DNA of 64,000 nt from Apostichopus japonicus (GCF_037975245.1 NC_092576.1:34822611-34886610), one strand, 5' to 3'; positions 1 to 13,081 are shown, numbered from the stretch's first letter. Notes: generated by a model from the letters alone, not told the origin. Translations and numbers: made by a program.

Positions 1-1060
1 ACATTTCCTAAGGCATATATGTTTTTATGTGTGGATAAAATCACATACCTTCCAGTTTTTAATGGATATTTTTAATTTTTATTTTCAACACAACTTGAGC
101 GAGTAAACAGATGGATAGGTAAGATTACCATGTTGACCTACTTCACCTGTGAAGTTAGGCTACCATGTGGTCTGAGATTTGTGGGGATTTTAGGTTATTG
201 GCACTGAAATTGCTTAGTGGAGGCCGTAACCGCAGTAACTATGCGGAGATTGTGCGTGACCCTCCGGCACTGCTTCAAATTTTATGCGGGATTGTGAGAA
301 CTGTTTGCGCGATTCGCGATGCTACTGCAATGCCTAGCTAAAACAAAAGCATGTCACAATTAATTTTACACAGACACCTGATATAACGAGGGCGATTTTC
401 ATAAGGGCGAATCGCCCTTCGCCCTGCTTATTTCCGACCCTGGCCTTGACATTTCACTTCCATGCTGTGCACGTAGAGGTGGGCAAATGTACGCACAAAG
501 TTAGGAGGGGCACATTATTAGAATAATCCAGTAGCATAGTGGGCTTGTTATTGAGGGTTTTAAGGATTAGATCAATGATCCTAATGAAAGATAATCCACA
601 ACAACCATCTGCAAGCATTTTTCATGTTAGACCAAATAGTATTTCATCCAAATATATTGTTCACTGCATACATAATGTGTAGAATTGGGAGAACTTTGAC
701 CTCACGATGTCTCTTTTCCATCACAAAATTGCCCATGTGCTAGGCCTATACAGATATTCATGATTGACAAATTTTGCATCAGTTTGTCCAGTTTTAAATT
801 GCATTTTTTTCTTTTAATAGATTATACAAACAGTCAAGGCTTATTCATCTTTCATTGTAAATCAAACAAATTCTTTTTAATGGTATGTATAGTCAAATGG
901 GGTAAAAAAATAAATAAATAAACCTAAAGTTTGCTCTAAAAATTGATGAGTAAGAGGTATTGTTTTGGTTCTAATGTTCAAGTGTGTGGAGTGGGATTCT
1001 CTTAAAGAGAAATTAACAAAAATAACTTTTTTGTAAATGGAAAGTGTCGTTTTTTGCGAA
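1..1060. other. Non-coding stretch, possible upstream intron
   Basis: I see no convincing exon here. A short perfect palindrome (AAGGGCGA-A-TCGCCCTT) lies near 400-417. The stretch may be intronic, because the first exon I can support at 2700 begins with an acceptor in mid-codon, so the gene must have earlier exons. Confidence 0.4.
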
Positions 1061-1065
1061 AAATG

Positions 1066-1925
1066 TTGTTTTTTTTTACCCCCATAATTTGCTTAATTCG
1101 GGGTAAAAAAAAACAATGCCGGGGTAAAAAAAACCAATGCTAGAAAACAGCTATTTTCTTCATGAATGTATCTTAAAATCATGTTTGCATATAATTACAT
1201 CTAAGTATGAGCTACTACCTTTACATGAAAAAGGAAACAAATTGTGAAATTGTCTTAATTCGTAATAATGGATCGCTCGTGTCATATGTCATGCTCAGCC
1301 ATATTCATACTGTACAGTGTGTATATGATGCTACACAAATGTGGTGTAATATAGTAGAAACATTAGAGTTGAGCCAATTTCAGTTACTTCTGCCCAATTA
1401 TTTAACATTTTTGACACATGACAGACATGAAAACTATTTGCCTAACCTCTTAAATCAACATTATGGAAAAATTTATACATTCGGGCAAAATAGGGAGCAC
1501 ATTGGAGCCGGAAAGTACTTGTTTTTTTTTACCCATTCGCATCATTTTTTTGGGGTAAAAAAAAAACAAGGCCCCCCCATGAAGCGTGAATGAAGTTGGA
1601 GTAATTCTACCATGGGGGAGTGTAATATCACTAACTGCTATGCTGTAACTGCTGGAATCTCCACATCATATAAGCTGGGTATGCAGGAGAAAGTTTCGAA
1701 TATGTGGTACAAACTTCAAATTTTGCTATTTTAGCATTCGCTTGATTCGATGAAGCGGTGATTGGCAGCGAAGTGCTAAGAGTTCCAGAAATTATATAAT
1801 AATAAACTAGACATATAGGACTATCACCAAAAATAAATAAGAACTTTGGCTAAATATTCCCCTTCTATAAAAAGGGGTTGTTTTTTTTTACCCCAACTAC
1901 CCCCTTGTTTTTTTTTACCCCAACT
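1066..1925. repeat. Cluster of T-tract/ACCCC inverted motifs
   Basis: A motif of the form TTGTTTTTTTTTACCCC, or its complement, occurs at least six times: around 1066-1083, 1099-1114, 1122-1137, 1519-1534, 1553-1571 and 1876-1925. The first two and the 1519/1553 pair are inverted, so each pair can fold into a hairpin with a short loop. Short ORFs here simply read through these tracts. Confidence 0.6.
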
Positions 1926-2699
1926 GACTATACCTGTAAAGGTTCAATGTTAAGGAAGGAGTACATATTGCTGCTTTCTTTAACAGGGTTAGCTAAGCTG
2001 GCCTACTGTTCCTGGGGTGGTACTCTGATAAATATGGAGGCACCTCAATCAAGGTTCCAAGTCAATGATGGGCCTAAGCCTGTTACTATAAACCAAGGAT
2101 AGTTAGGACACAAGTGCTTATTAACATGCGGGAGGGGGACGGTTGACCAAAAATTAGGAGTCAGAGCTGTTTCACTGATGAGGTGTTTGTGGTGCAATTT
2201 TCAGCAACATTTTGCTTATTTGACCTGTGGCCTCCTGACCTTTGACCCTTTAGCTAACTTATGACAACATAAAAGTTTTCTGTCTTATGTAGGCTACTTC
2301 ACATATATGCTATATTGTGAAGTCAAAATTGACCCCCACACATACACAGACATTAAACATTTTTTTATTCCCCCACCCTAGTTGGTACTTGCTAGCCAAT
2401 GGCATAAGGTTATCATAAGGTACCCCATTAAGTGCGCACTAGCCCCCAGCTTACAGTTCTATACCACAAGGGATGGAAATTAGGCTACTTGTCTGTTTAC
2501 AGACCATTGGTTTGTTCAAAAACAGGTGACCCAATGGAATAAAACATCTCCCTGTCTCTAAATGTATACAAGGATGAGATAATAAAGTTACAACACAAAA
2601 AGTGACAAATATTTTAGCTCCTTGTGAGAGTTTGGTATTAAGGTGGTGATAACTTTATTAAACAGATCATGGAACATACTTCTTTCTAAAATTTTACAG

Positions 2700-2735
2700 G
2701 GCAGGTTGCGAATGAAGACCGAGAAGAGGCAATGG
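2700..2735 (+). CDS. Exon a of the 5'-end gene (36 nt)
   Basis: The acceptor is TTTTACAG at 2692-2699 and the donor GTAAG at 2736. The exon reads (x)QVANEDREEAM plus one base, phase 1 at both ends. Confidence 0.6.
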
Positions 2736-5700
2736 GTAAGATCAAAAATTATACTTGTAAGAGAAAGGAAACCATTTCATTGTGTTTTGGATAAAAGCTG
2801 TGTCAATTGAATGATGGAAACAAAAGGACCCAGTAATGGCGCAATTGAAAAACTTCATGTAAGAAATTTTAGAGGCTCAGCCGTAAGTGTTTGTTTTGTG
2901 GATATACTATTTGGTGTCCTTAATAGCTAGGTATGTAAGGAAGTGCAATCACACAACTTTTCATGTGGATTTTGCGATTATTCCTCCATGTTTTCCTCTG
3001 GGCACATGGATGCAATGGTAGACAACCTTCACTGGAACGTATTCCTCATGGAAAACAACCCCAGCCAAGTTGTAACCACCTAAAATATTATAAGTGTTTG
3101 GATGCACCATTGACCACCATAGAGTGGAGGACTGGTAGTCCTAGCGGAGGGGTGAGGGGTGATGGTTCGAATATCCTATCTAGGCCTTAGTTTCTTTGTA
3201 TACTTCAAATTTCATAGAAGTTTCACCCAGCCAGTCAGTACTATATGGTGACTCATGTATTAATGCTTTTAGTTAATTTCTTGCTGTGTCCAGCAGAACA
3301 GGAGGCTGATGTTCAACAGAGAAAAAAAAGAGCAAGAGGAGAATCCCCATCCATGACCAACAAGTCACCTGTATGTAAGTATGACAGTTTATTATACTGG
3401 ATATGTAGGGGCACCAAGAATTATGGGAAGAGGGATAAATGGCAAGAATGATGTCGAAAAATATAAAATGTTATTGGATTAATCTTCAGCAAATTGAGAA
3501 TAAAGTGAGACTTATTAAAGTGAGTTATTAATCTTAACTGAGACAATTACCTGCACTGACCTATAATATACTGAAGTAGAACATGGTAGAACTAGATGTA
3601 TTAATGTAATAACTGGTAAGGCTTATATTCCTCTAGCTATGCTGTAGATTTTGAACGCTACATAAGTAATGTTCCATGTGAGAAACAGTTATCAGCTTGA
3701 CATTGTAGTAAAACTTTTGTATTTTGTATCTGCTTTAGCTGTTCATTACTCTCAAGACTCAAACATCTGCATTATATCCTTTATGAAATACATTTCCTAC
3801 CTCGAAACAAAGAACTACAGAACTGTAGTAAACTTACCAGACCCTATAATAAAATACCTATGCTACATCATTGACCTACTCGATATCAAAAGAGGTATTA
3901 GTTAACAGTTACAACTGGCTGTTTGACTTTTGTCATGCAGTCTTAACAAAACTATAAATCAGCAATCAAATTGAAGAATATAGAGTGTAACTTAATAACT
4001 AATAAATATACCCCAAATATTTATTTCTTGTACAGAAGGACTCTCATATGCATGTGGCATACAAGTCAGAACTATGTTTTCCCTAATTCCAGTTCCTTTT
4101 CTTCTCAGGCAAATGTAATTGCATTCCAAATGAATTATACTGGCAGTCTTAATCTCCCTGACACATGCAATGGTTAACAACCTTTACACAGTAACAGAAG
4201 GAAGATAACCCTGCAGACTTTGTGACCCCATAATGCTTGTGTTTTGTAAATTTGGTTGGATGGATCATTCAATTGATATGAATTATCATTATGAGAGCAA
4301 TTGGGCAACTAAATTTAATAAGCTACAGTAATGTACTGTAATTTTACATGTAATTGCTAGTTGAGTCAAGGGATGGATATATTTTGGTGCCATCAGTTCT
4401 AGTTATTTCCTGATGTCTGTTATCATTTGGTTGAATATGATAAAGTAGTTGCATGTTTTAGGAGAGATGAAAAATCTGTGACATTTGCTTCAAGATGACT
4501 ATGCAGCTACTGGAATTATCAATTAGTCTTGAAGCATAGAAATTTTAAAGGCATTAAACACTCGCCCCAAACCGCGTGCGGCCATCTGAAAAAGTTAACT
4601 TTCTGTTGCTTGTAAGTGACCTTTTGTTCGTGTGACTACAAAATGCAGACAGTACAGTAATGAAATGCGATCCCTTGTTATCTTTAGCTGGACCTGAGAT
4701 GTCCATCGCTGTATTGGTTTTTACACTGTGCTGTGGGTATTGACCGCAGCATGAACTGACTGTACACTAGTGTCTAAATACCGATGGTAGCAAGCTGTGT
4801 GTGTGTATTTTCTGGGATCGATGGTGATGTCTAACACTTCTGTTACACCTCATTCGAAACTAGGTCAGATTACCGGCATTAGACTTTCTTTTTGAGCGAG
4901 TCTTGACACCCTTAAACTAACAACATGCTGTCATTATCTTATTTGTATTTGATTTGTATCCTCATCAAACTCAATTGTTTTAACGGTCTTCATTTAATTT
5001 CTTGCTGTGTCCAGCAGTGCGGAGGGCTGATTTACAACAGAGAAGAAAAAGAGCAAGAGGAGAATCCCGATCCATGACCAACAAGTCACCTGTATGTAAG
5101 TATGACAGTGTGCGGAGATCTTTATGACGGAATGTCAAAAAGTGTGTTTACAAAATGTTACAAAATCTTTAAGAGTAACAAGTTTATGAAAATAAAGGGA
5201 CTAGGATAATGGGAGGCTCAATTTTTCACACTTTCACTCGGGAGAGGTTTTTGTTTGCATTATGTTAACATGATTGCCTTGTAACTATCAAATTTGATTC
5301 AAGTTTTTTCATCGGCTGTTATGTCGTATTCTTCACTGAGCATGTCAATTTGGCCTGCATTCAGGCAAAAGGAATATACCAATCACTGCAGTATTGGAAT
5401 GGTGAAAAAAAGCTGATCAAATAAGAATTAATATTTACTTTCTTCACAATACAACTTGATCGCCCTTGTGCGTGGGATCAGATCCTCCTTGCATACTCAC
5501 AAGGATCGGCAGGAAGCAGCTAGGGTAAACTGATTTCAGTAGACAGGACACACTTGGTTATATATGCTCCATTAGTTTACTTTTGGGCAAGAATTAATCA
5601 GTTGCAGTTAAAGGTGGCAATTGCTCTTATTGTGCTATGGAAATCTGTTTAAAACAATAATATTGTTTATGCTTTAGTTTTTTAGTTTTTATTTTGGGTA

Positions 5701-7210
5701 AATGCAATAATCAAATCATGTGGAAATCTGGCAAATGAGTCAAAGCAAGGAAGGACAGCTATTTTGAAAGAAACACCATTAGATGAGCTCCTTTGGCATG
5801 CAAACAGCTGGAGTTTAATTTGAAAAAGAAAGTAAAATCAAGAAAAGTGTACAATTCTTTGTGGGAATCAACTCAACCAAGGAAATGTTTGCAAAAGTGC
5901 TCCCATAATAAAGAAGATGTTTTTATGCTTTGTCTACACAGATGACTTTAGGCCTTGCTTGTATAAATATTACTTGAGCGTCATGATGCACCTTAGTAAG
6001 AAAGCAGACTAAATTTAGTTGGCTCTTTTTTCTGGATTTGAAATGACAGAGTAAAGTTTTATTTAAGGACTGGAGACACTCTTCCAGTACCTTGTTTTTA
6101 GCAATTCGTATGTGATGAAAGGAAGGTTGTTATTACTGGTGCACCTTTATATAATGAAGAAAAGGTTTAATCCTATTAACAAGTTATACAACTTCACATA
6201 CCCTGACCAGAATAAGGTACATGTGGAGGATTCCCAAGTTTCCCAATTGCCTCTACAGCTAGCTGCTGCAGCAATCATTTCCAACACCAGAGATGTTTAT
6301 TGTACACATATGTTCAGACATTATGACTGCAATAGTTTCAAATCTGCTGAATATTAATGAGCATTCGCAAGACAACACTTCCTCTGGTTGCTTTACCTAG
6401 TGTTGTATGTCAGGCGTCAGGTACCTTCCATGGTGTATAACTGTATCATCAAACATGATTTCATATATAGTTCTTTCTAATTTTTGAAGTCATGTTCAAG
6501 CTCAATTAACATGGATTTCACTTTTTATTTTCCTCATTTGTTTCAGGTAGGAAATACATTAAATGGAGTGAAAGTGCTTCAAAGTGTGTGGTGGAAAATT
6601 TTGAATGTTACACCAAAGGACTTGCAGAAAAGAAGCTCCCAAGTAAGTATGCATGCCTAAGTTAAGGCCTGATTAAATTATATAATACATGTTTGCTTTA
6701 TCTCATGAATATTAATGAGATCAAAACACTTAATGTTAATATCTTTAAATTGGGAAATCAGGCAACTGTAAGGTGTAATTTCTTCAAACATATTCCAATT
6801 GCAAAAGTACAGCTACCAAATGTTGGAGGTTCTTCAAACTTTGTTATGTTGACATTGGCAGATATTTGGAAACCTGCTGATATGTGCTGTACAACTGATA
6901 TCAAGCATGAGGGACAAGTCTTAGCATTATTTGCAAACACAAATTTTGCTCTTGTTTCCATAGAGCTTTTTGAAAAAATCCCTATGAAACTAATCAGTGA
7001 ACATCAGCAAGGAACTGTGTTTTCATTCTGGTTGTGTTCCTATCAAAAAGTACCACTGGAGTTACCTTTCATGATCCTGACCCTCATAAAATTTTATAAG
7101 CAAAAAAAATCATTTCTAATTCGTAGAGTTATTTTTTTTTCCAACTAGGTCGCAATGAGATTGAAGATTTTCTGGAGGAAGAAGCAATAGACCATATGTT
7201 TGATTGGTAG
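2700..7210 (+). CDS. 3' part of an unidentified gene (four C-terminal exons)
   Basis: Four exons with matching phases join into one open frame: 2700-2735, 3297-3374, 6547-6642 and 7149-7210. They give about 90 residues ending in EEEAIDHMFDW and a TAG stop. Every junction has AG/GT signals (three GTAAG donors) and all introns are phase 1, which is hard to get by chance. The product runs from an acidic start (VANEDREEAM) through a basic stretch (QQRKKRARGE) to a segment reading RKYIKWSESASKCVVENF and KLPSRNEIEDFLEEE. The W-x(n)-F-x(n)-LP layout resembles a short helical, possibly Myb/SANT-like, tail seen in invertebrate nuclear proteins, but I do not recognise the family. Upstream exons are missing or outside the window. 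A duplicate of exon 2 lies at 5018-5095. A poly-A signal follows at 7337. Confidence 0.7.
3297..3374 (+). CDS. Exon b of the 5'-end gene (78 nt)
   Basis: The acceptor is GTCCAGCAG and the donor GTAAGT at 3375. It encodes a basic, nuclear-localisation-like stretch (QQRKKRARGE) and then SPSMTNKSPV, with phase 1 at both ends. Confidence 0.7.
4545..4915. mobile_element. TTAA-flanked MITE-like element
   Basis: About 363 bp lie between two TTAA tetranucleotides (4545-4548 and 4912-4915). The ends are imperfect inverted repeats: the left runs to AACACTCGCC and the right complement reads GGGTGTCAAGACTCGC. Related copies lie at 26050-26433 and, inverted, at 26676-26858. TTAA target sites are typical of piggyBac-like elements, but no transposase is present, so the superfamily is inferred. 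Confidence 0.55.
5018..5095 (+). CDS. Duplicated exon b', possible alternative exon
   Basis: This is a second copy of exon b, 1.72 kb downstream. It has the same 78-nt length, acceptor (GTCCAGCAG), donor (GTAAGT) and phase. It is fully open and reads QQRRKRARGESRSMTNKSPV, differing from exon b at few residues beyond its first positions. Either copy can splice to 6547 in frame, and including both also keeps the frame. It may be a mutually exclusive cassette or a recent dead copy. Confidence 0.5.
6547..6642 (+). CDS. Exon c of the 5'-end gene (96 nt)
   Basis: The acceptor is TTGTTTCAG and the donor GTAAGT at 6643. It encodes RKYIKWSESASKCVVENF, then ECYTKGLAEKKLP, phase 1 at both ends. The aromatic W and F spacing and LP motif give it the look of a compact helical domain. 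Confidence 0.7.
7149..7210 (+). CDS. Terminal coding exon d
   Basis: A polypyrimidine tract and CCAACTAG acceptor precede 62 nt reading (S)RNEIEDFLEEEAIDHMFDW and a TAG stop. The strongly acidic C-terminus continues the frame of exon c. Confidence 0.7.
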
Positions 7211-7336
7211 ACCGTCAGAACAACAATTTTCAACGAGCCGATCAACATAGATTTAGGGAAAGGGCGAGATCAGTAGAGATGAAGATGTTATAGATTAAGT
7301 GTGTTGTAATTTTACTGTGTTGACTGTAATGGATAT

Positions 7337-7342
7337 AATAAA
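7337..7342 (+). terminator. Poly-A signal AATAAA
   Basis: A canonical AATAAA lies 127 bp after the TAG stop of the upstream gene, just before a repeat element begins at 7352. Confidence 0.55.
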
Positions 7343-7351
7343 CACTGACAA

Positions 7352-8258
7352 GGGACGTAGCTAAGGCCTGATGATTAGGGGGGGGGGGGGGGGCTACTCA
7401 CATGAACAATTTTTCAATTGTTCACTTTATTCCAACTGAGTATTTGGAATGAAGTGAACAATTAAACATTTTGCAGAAAGATGTTGAGTTGACCAAATAC
7501 AATAAGTTGTCAATTAAACATTTTGCAGAACATTTTTCAATTGCTCTGATGGAATGAAGTGAGCAATTGAACATTTTGCAGCAAATGTCCAATTGACAAG
7601 ATATGATAAGTTGTCAATGAAACAATTTGCAGAAAAATGTCCAATTGACGAGATATGATAAGAAAATTTTTCAATTGCTCAGTTAAAGCAACTGAGCAAT
7701 CCAACATTTTCCTGATTTTTGATAAGATTTTATCTTGTTATCTAAACAGTTTACTAAAAATGCCAACTTATGGGGCAAAGGTTTTCTTATGTTGATGGCA
7801 CTTTTAAGCTTCTGTAGATCATTTGAGTGTTTTATTGTATTCCATAGAGACTATATATCCTGAACTTACTTGAAGGGTCAACCCACCTAATAGCAAAATT
7901 AGTACATATGTAAACCGAATTGAAGCTGGCGAACCTGGTACAGTTGTTCTATTAGGCTTTTGTATTTAGAGCATTCAGAATCATACAAAGTTTTGTACGG
8001 TGGAGTATAAGGATCACGAGATACAATTTCTCAAAGTGGCTAGGAAAATGTGGTAAATATGACTGATTAAAGGTCAATTTTAACCGAAATATTTAGGTCA
8101 TTCACAATCACAAGAATATATGAATAGGCCTAGGTAAATTGGAGTGCGACAGTCAGAAATTCTGATTGTCGCACTCAAATTTTCCAATGTCAGTTTTACC
8201 AAGATTGGGGGGGGGAGGGGTTGAGACACTCCCACACCCCCATCTCTAGCAACGTCCC
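7352..8258. mobile_element. Non-coding element with short inverted ends
   Basis: The ends GGGACGTAGCTA (7352-7363) and TAGCAACGTCCC (8247-8258) are inverted with one mismatch in 12, and G-runs sit just inside both. The interior (7400-7720) repeats a degenerate unit of roughly 100 bp containing CAATTG and AACATTTTGCAG. No transposase ORF is visible. No target duplication was established, so the boundaries are tentative. Confidence 0.4.
8142..8176. repeat. Short perfect-loop hairpin
   Basis: The arms GAGTGCGACAGTCAGAA (8142-8158) and its complement (8160-8176) differ at one position and are separated by one base. It lies near the right end of the 7352-8258 element. Confidence 0.6.
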
Positions 8259-8266
8259 TGCCACTG

Positions 8267-11200
8267 CAGTGTAGGCACATATGTTTAGCTGTTCTAGTGT
8301 TATAAAAAAGTAGAGAGAAGGAAGAGAAACCTGCTAATGAAGAGCTTCTGTGTTCCAACTTGATCTCATTTTCTCATAACTTGGGTAGCTAGGCTACTGA
8401 AAGTGTTCTAATTTAAACTTTAAGTGTTTACAATTGATGCGTATGTTATTTGCATTATTGAAACACAACGTAATGGTAAAAGAATAGATACTTAGAAAGT
8501 TGTAAACAAGAATAACAAACTGAAGGAGCTTCAGATATTAAAGGGATAAAGTCCTTGATTATTTGGGGTTTTTTTTAAGTCAAATCATGTACTATATAAG
8601 ATAAATGATTGTTATATAGCATAATACAGGTAATCTGATCCATTGAAGGAATATTCTTTGATGGTAAGACACTTTCCATAGAGATCAAGCATACCTCTAT
8701 ATGTATGTTTTTAACTTTTTATGAGTGATATGAATATTAACCTGTTCAAGTTTATATTGAGTGGTATCAATGTTCAGCTGTTCAAGTGTGTTGAAACAAA
8801 GACAGAAGTGAGAAGAGGCTGCAAATTAAGAGTTTGTTCCAGTTTTATGTTTACCAAATCTTGTTTAGAATTGTGTTTTCTTTCTGTTTACCTGTGTAGT
8901 ACATAAGGACACACGGTAGACAACAAACTTCAAGCAGAGGTTTCAAAATGAAAACAAAGGATTCAATTTTTTGTAACTGAATACATATTTGTTTAAATGA
9001 GTGGTTAAACATCTTATATGTGCCATTTTAAATTAAAGTAATGTACAAGAGGTTACATCACTTGATAAACTCTCAGAGTTATGTACAGTGAGCATTACCA
9101 GTGTGTTGCTGATACTTAATATCATGAACTCATGTGATTCAATCTGCAACAATCTTTACCTGCATCAGCAGGAAGAGAACAAGTTAGAGCAACACCTGTG
9201 ACAGTGATTTGCCAAATTAGCATCTTTTTGGTGTTTTCTGCCTAAATGAGCACTTTGAATGCGCAATGATAGAAGTTAATACTAAAAACAATATTTGCCT
9301 GTTTAAAAAGGGTTCTCAGTTGACAGCCAAGTTATGAGAAGGAGGTTATGGTTGGCTGTATGTTTGATAACATAGACAAACTTAAAATACTAGGTTGAAC
9401 ACCAATTACAGTTTCATTACTATTTTTTATGCGAATGTACTTCTTTGCTCAAATAGTTTGATGCATAAATTGCTAGTTTGCATACAGGGAAAATGTAAAT
9501 AAACAGTACCTTGTTTCGCAAAGGGAACCTCTTAGAAGTGAATGCAGAGGTCAACATGTTTAAAAGCTGTATGTAATGGTGCATTTTCACTGCAGCTTAA
9601 TCAGTATTGACAGCCCAGTATCTGTTGCCTCATGTTTATGACATGGCTAATTTTCCTTTTTTTCATCAAGATAGGTCAAGTTTTCCTTCTATAGATCTGT
9701 TCATGTGATTATTAAATGTTAGTTCACTGTTTAAAATATTTGAGAGATGTTGAGGTAGTTGTACCTTTCTTTTGCTGTATATTAAAAGCATTTCTGGTCA
9801 CCTGTCTATTCTATTCTTTTTTTTATCTCATCCTGATAAAGCATGCTAATACTTACCAAAGATCACTCTCTGATCTGCTTAAAGTCAATCATTGGTATAA
9901 ACCAACACACATGCACACAAGGATACATTGCTTGTGAGAACCTGTACACAAAGCTCTCAACAAGATGCAAGCAAGCAGGTGTAGTTCCAGCAAGTAACTC
10001 AAGAATTATACCACAATTGACAATCGATTACGTAATCACAGAAACTTTTTTTTTTAGTTCAGCAGATTGTCAAGCTTATTGTGTTGTGTTTTGTTTTTCA
10101 AAAATACTATGTAAGTTTATTGGTCATTGAAACTTCTCATGGAGCACTCACAAAGAATTCACATAAGATATGAATACTTTGCTATACTATGACTCTTGTC
10201 AACACTACTGCTAAAATCTAGTTTACTATGTATGTTTTATTCAAGATTTCAAGGCCTTATGTTTCCTTCATTTAATAACCAGCAATGTTAACAGAAAGGG
10301 ATCCCCACTTCTCTTGTGGTGTACTTTTGTATTATGTTCTCATTCCAAATGTTCACAAGTTGACTAGTATAGTGTACTCCTGTAAACAACACAAAATGTG
10401 CATTTAACTTGTATTTTCAAGAGTGTGTATGAGTAATTGATGACCTTTGGAATGGTTCATACTATGGAGATAGTGTCAATTGCATAGTATACTCTGCACC
10501 CAATGATCAGTTTTAATCTACATTAATTTCAAAGCTGCTGATTTTCATTTATTTTTGTTGTTCACGTGCCATAAGGTTTTTATTAAAATTAAATTAAAAA
10601 TATCTTTGTGCTTGAATGTTTCCTTTCTTAGTATTTATGCTTTCTGGCTTGGATTGTGAAGTACTGTGATCATATGTATTGTGTTTCTGGTAACATTGAA
10701 AAATGCTTAGGGAACATAGGCTGTGATGGGGGAGGGAAAGGATGTATGATTGATGAATTGCTGACCAATGTCATTGAATATGCTAGACATGGATCTTCCA
10801 TCTAGCCAAATGGATTAAAGCCATATCCGTCAAGATAGTCACAAGTCTGCTCCCCACCCCCACTCACACAACCCCAACATTTTACTCCCTATGCACGCTA
10901 GTGGTTCAACAATAGAGCCAAGAGTTTACTGAATAAAATCCGTGGCCAAAAAACCTTCACACCCATAAATACAGCCGCCCACACCCCCACCCCCACCCCC
11001 ACCAACAAAAGAATGCCTCTCAGTATAATGCAACTCGTACCCTAATTTAATGTCATGTGGTGACCACAGTATGCCTGAAGTATACTGGCTTTGTAAAAGA
11101 CCAAGCTAATTAGGTTTTCCTCGGTGGAAAAATCTGAGCAAGCTATGTTTGAGGTTAAAGCTACACAGATAAGAGAGGTAGAAGTGTGCCATGAACACTA

Positions 11201-11319
11201 CAGACTGCTAAGACTAGAACTTCGTAAAAGACCAAAAGGAAAGCACCGTACTTATCAAAATAGCTACTCCGAGGGAATCTGACCAACTTTTGCTAATTAA
11301 ACATTGACAGCATTTTCTG
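8267..11319. other. Intergenic, no supported gene
   Basis: The short ORFs here lack splice context or family motifs. A (CCCCCA)-rich simple tract lies near 10978-11003. I see no RNA gene. Confidence 0.5.
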
Positions 11320-11327
11320 ATCAAGAA

Positions 11328-12475
11328 GAGTGTTCGACCGATAATAGGTTAGATAATCGGCATCGGGCCGATTATCAGACAATCGGTAACCGGCATCGGC
11401 AAAATCCATTGCGCTACCGATTATTTGGAACCGATTATTAAGTTCCACATCAAGGATTGTATTTTTACGCGCTTTTGATTCACCACAACTACAACGGGAG
11501 AAGTTCGATTCAGCGCTATTCATAGCCGGGGAAGGTGCGCTAATCTACCGTGAAGGGGTATCGCAAGTCCCTCACGCGAGTTTGTACTAATGCTGTTCGA
11601 TATATTATCCAGTTTTAGCAGTTAACATCATACAGTATACTCGCGATAAGCTTAGAGGGACGACGTTATTATTATTTTTTCACTTCGCTTCTTGCATCTA
11701 ACGAAACCTCCTGTTATCAGGTTTAAAGATTGATATGAAAGATTATTTGTTTCGAGTAAATGTAAAACCAAATCAATATACTTTTAAACCACTTTGGTCG
11801 TTTCACCGTAGGTGAAAACTGGAAAGTGAGAGTGACATTACGCTTTGTTCATTGTGAGTTCTAGGCACATTAGGCTAGTCTGGCTAGAGAACTGTTGAGC
11901 TAAATAACTGTTTAGTTTGAAAATACGCCCAATTTTCTTCAAATGCCATAAAATTATGCAATCAAGGCGCCAAATTCTCCTAAAATTCCCTAGAAATGTT
12001 TGGCGACAGTCCTCGGTAGTTCTACTGCATTACCATTTGTGATTACTAATCACTGATTAGGCAAATATTCTTACGCATATTTTTGCGAAAAACCCGAAGC
12101 AACTTTTTTCTCCTGACCTAATGTACTATACGTGCTAAAATATCACCTTTGCAGTAATTAAACTCACCGACTAAAGCATGTCTGATTTCCAGCGACAACG
12201 TCAATGGGACTTTAGTGTGGTTTTCCCACGTGTAGTAATGTCAATGGAGAAGCGCCATTGACTTACTGTGATGATCGTTTAAACAACGTTCCATCGGAAG
12301 GTTTCCCTTGCATATGGCAAAACTTGAAGCAAACGTTCGGGATTGTGTTATCTTTTTCAATAAAATATTAAAATAAAACTGCTTATCCACTAAAGGTAAT
12401 AGGCATCGGCCCGATTGTCACAGAAACTAATCGGTACTAGGTAAAGCTGATTATCATTTAATAGGTCGAACTCTA
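11328..12475. mobile_element. Non-autonomous hAT element with 8-bp TSD
   Basis: A 1148-bp element is flanked by perfect 8-bp direct repeats ATCAAGAA (11320-11327 and 12476-12483). The ends are inverted: the left starts GAGTGTTCGACC and the right complement TAGAGTTCGACC, 10 of 12 matching. The subterminal regions are rich in ATCGGCATCGG/CCGATT motifs on opposite strands. An 8-bp duplication and TAGAG-type ends are hallmarks of hAT transposons. No transposase ORF is present, so it must be mobilised in trans. The 76-aa minus-strand ORF over its left end is not credible. Confidence 0.8.
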
Positions 12476-13041
12476 ATCAAGAAATCTTTACCATAATTTG
12501 TGTTTTTGTCACACCGTAACATTGGAAAATAGTGTTGTTATAATCTAATAAAATGTGTATACTGACAATTGAAAGTTCTACATTAGCTGGTTATATTTTG
12601 AGCAAATTTATTGCTTAAAATTGCCGATAATGCAGTCAACTTTTTTATATAAGATTCTTTCCTATGACATGCAATGAATGAATGACACACATACTTAAAC
12701 CGTATACCGATCGGAGAGTTGTATAAATGCACACATTATGTGAACATATGTACTGTACCCTTAACTGTGAATAGGGGGACATATGCAAGTGTCCCTCTAT
12801 CGTACTAAAAATTGTTTGAAGTACGTAAAGAAGACACAGTTACTACCGCTTTTCTGATATATCTGTCAATGAGTTGCATAAAAGATGCGATCCAAGTTCC
12901 ATGCACTGCTATCAATCCCTCCAGTCTGCGGTGAATTTATCCTTAACGACGCATTTGCATTAAGACTTATATGTGGCTTTAAATGGAAAGTCCATCCAAG
13001 GTGGGTTTTTTGACCGTGTCCTGGTACTGTACACTTTAGGG

Positions 13042-13081
13042 TTATATATATATATATATAAGCATATATTTATATATATAC

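Noticed and set aside
11293-11523. 76-codon minus ORF
   Set aside because: It spans the left terminus of a hAT MITE and is made of its subterminal repeats.
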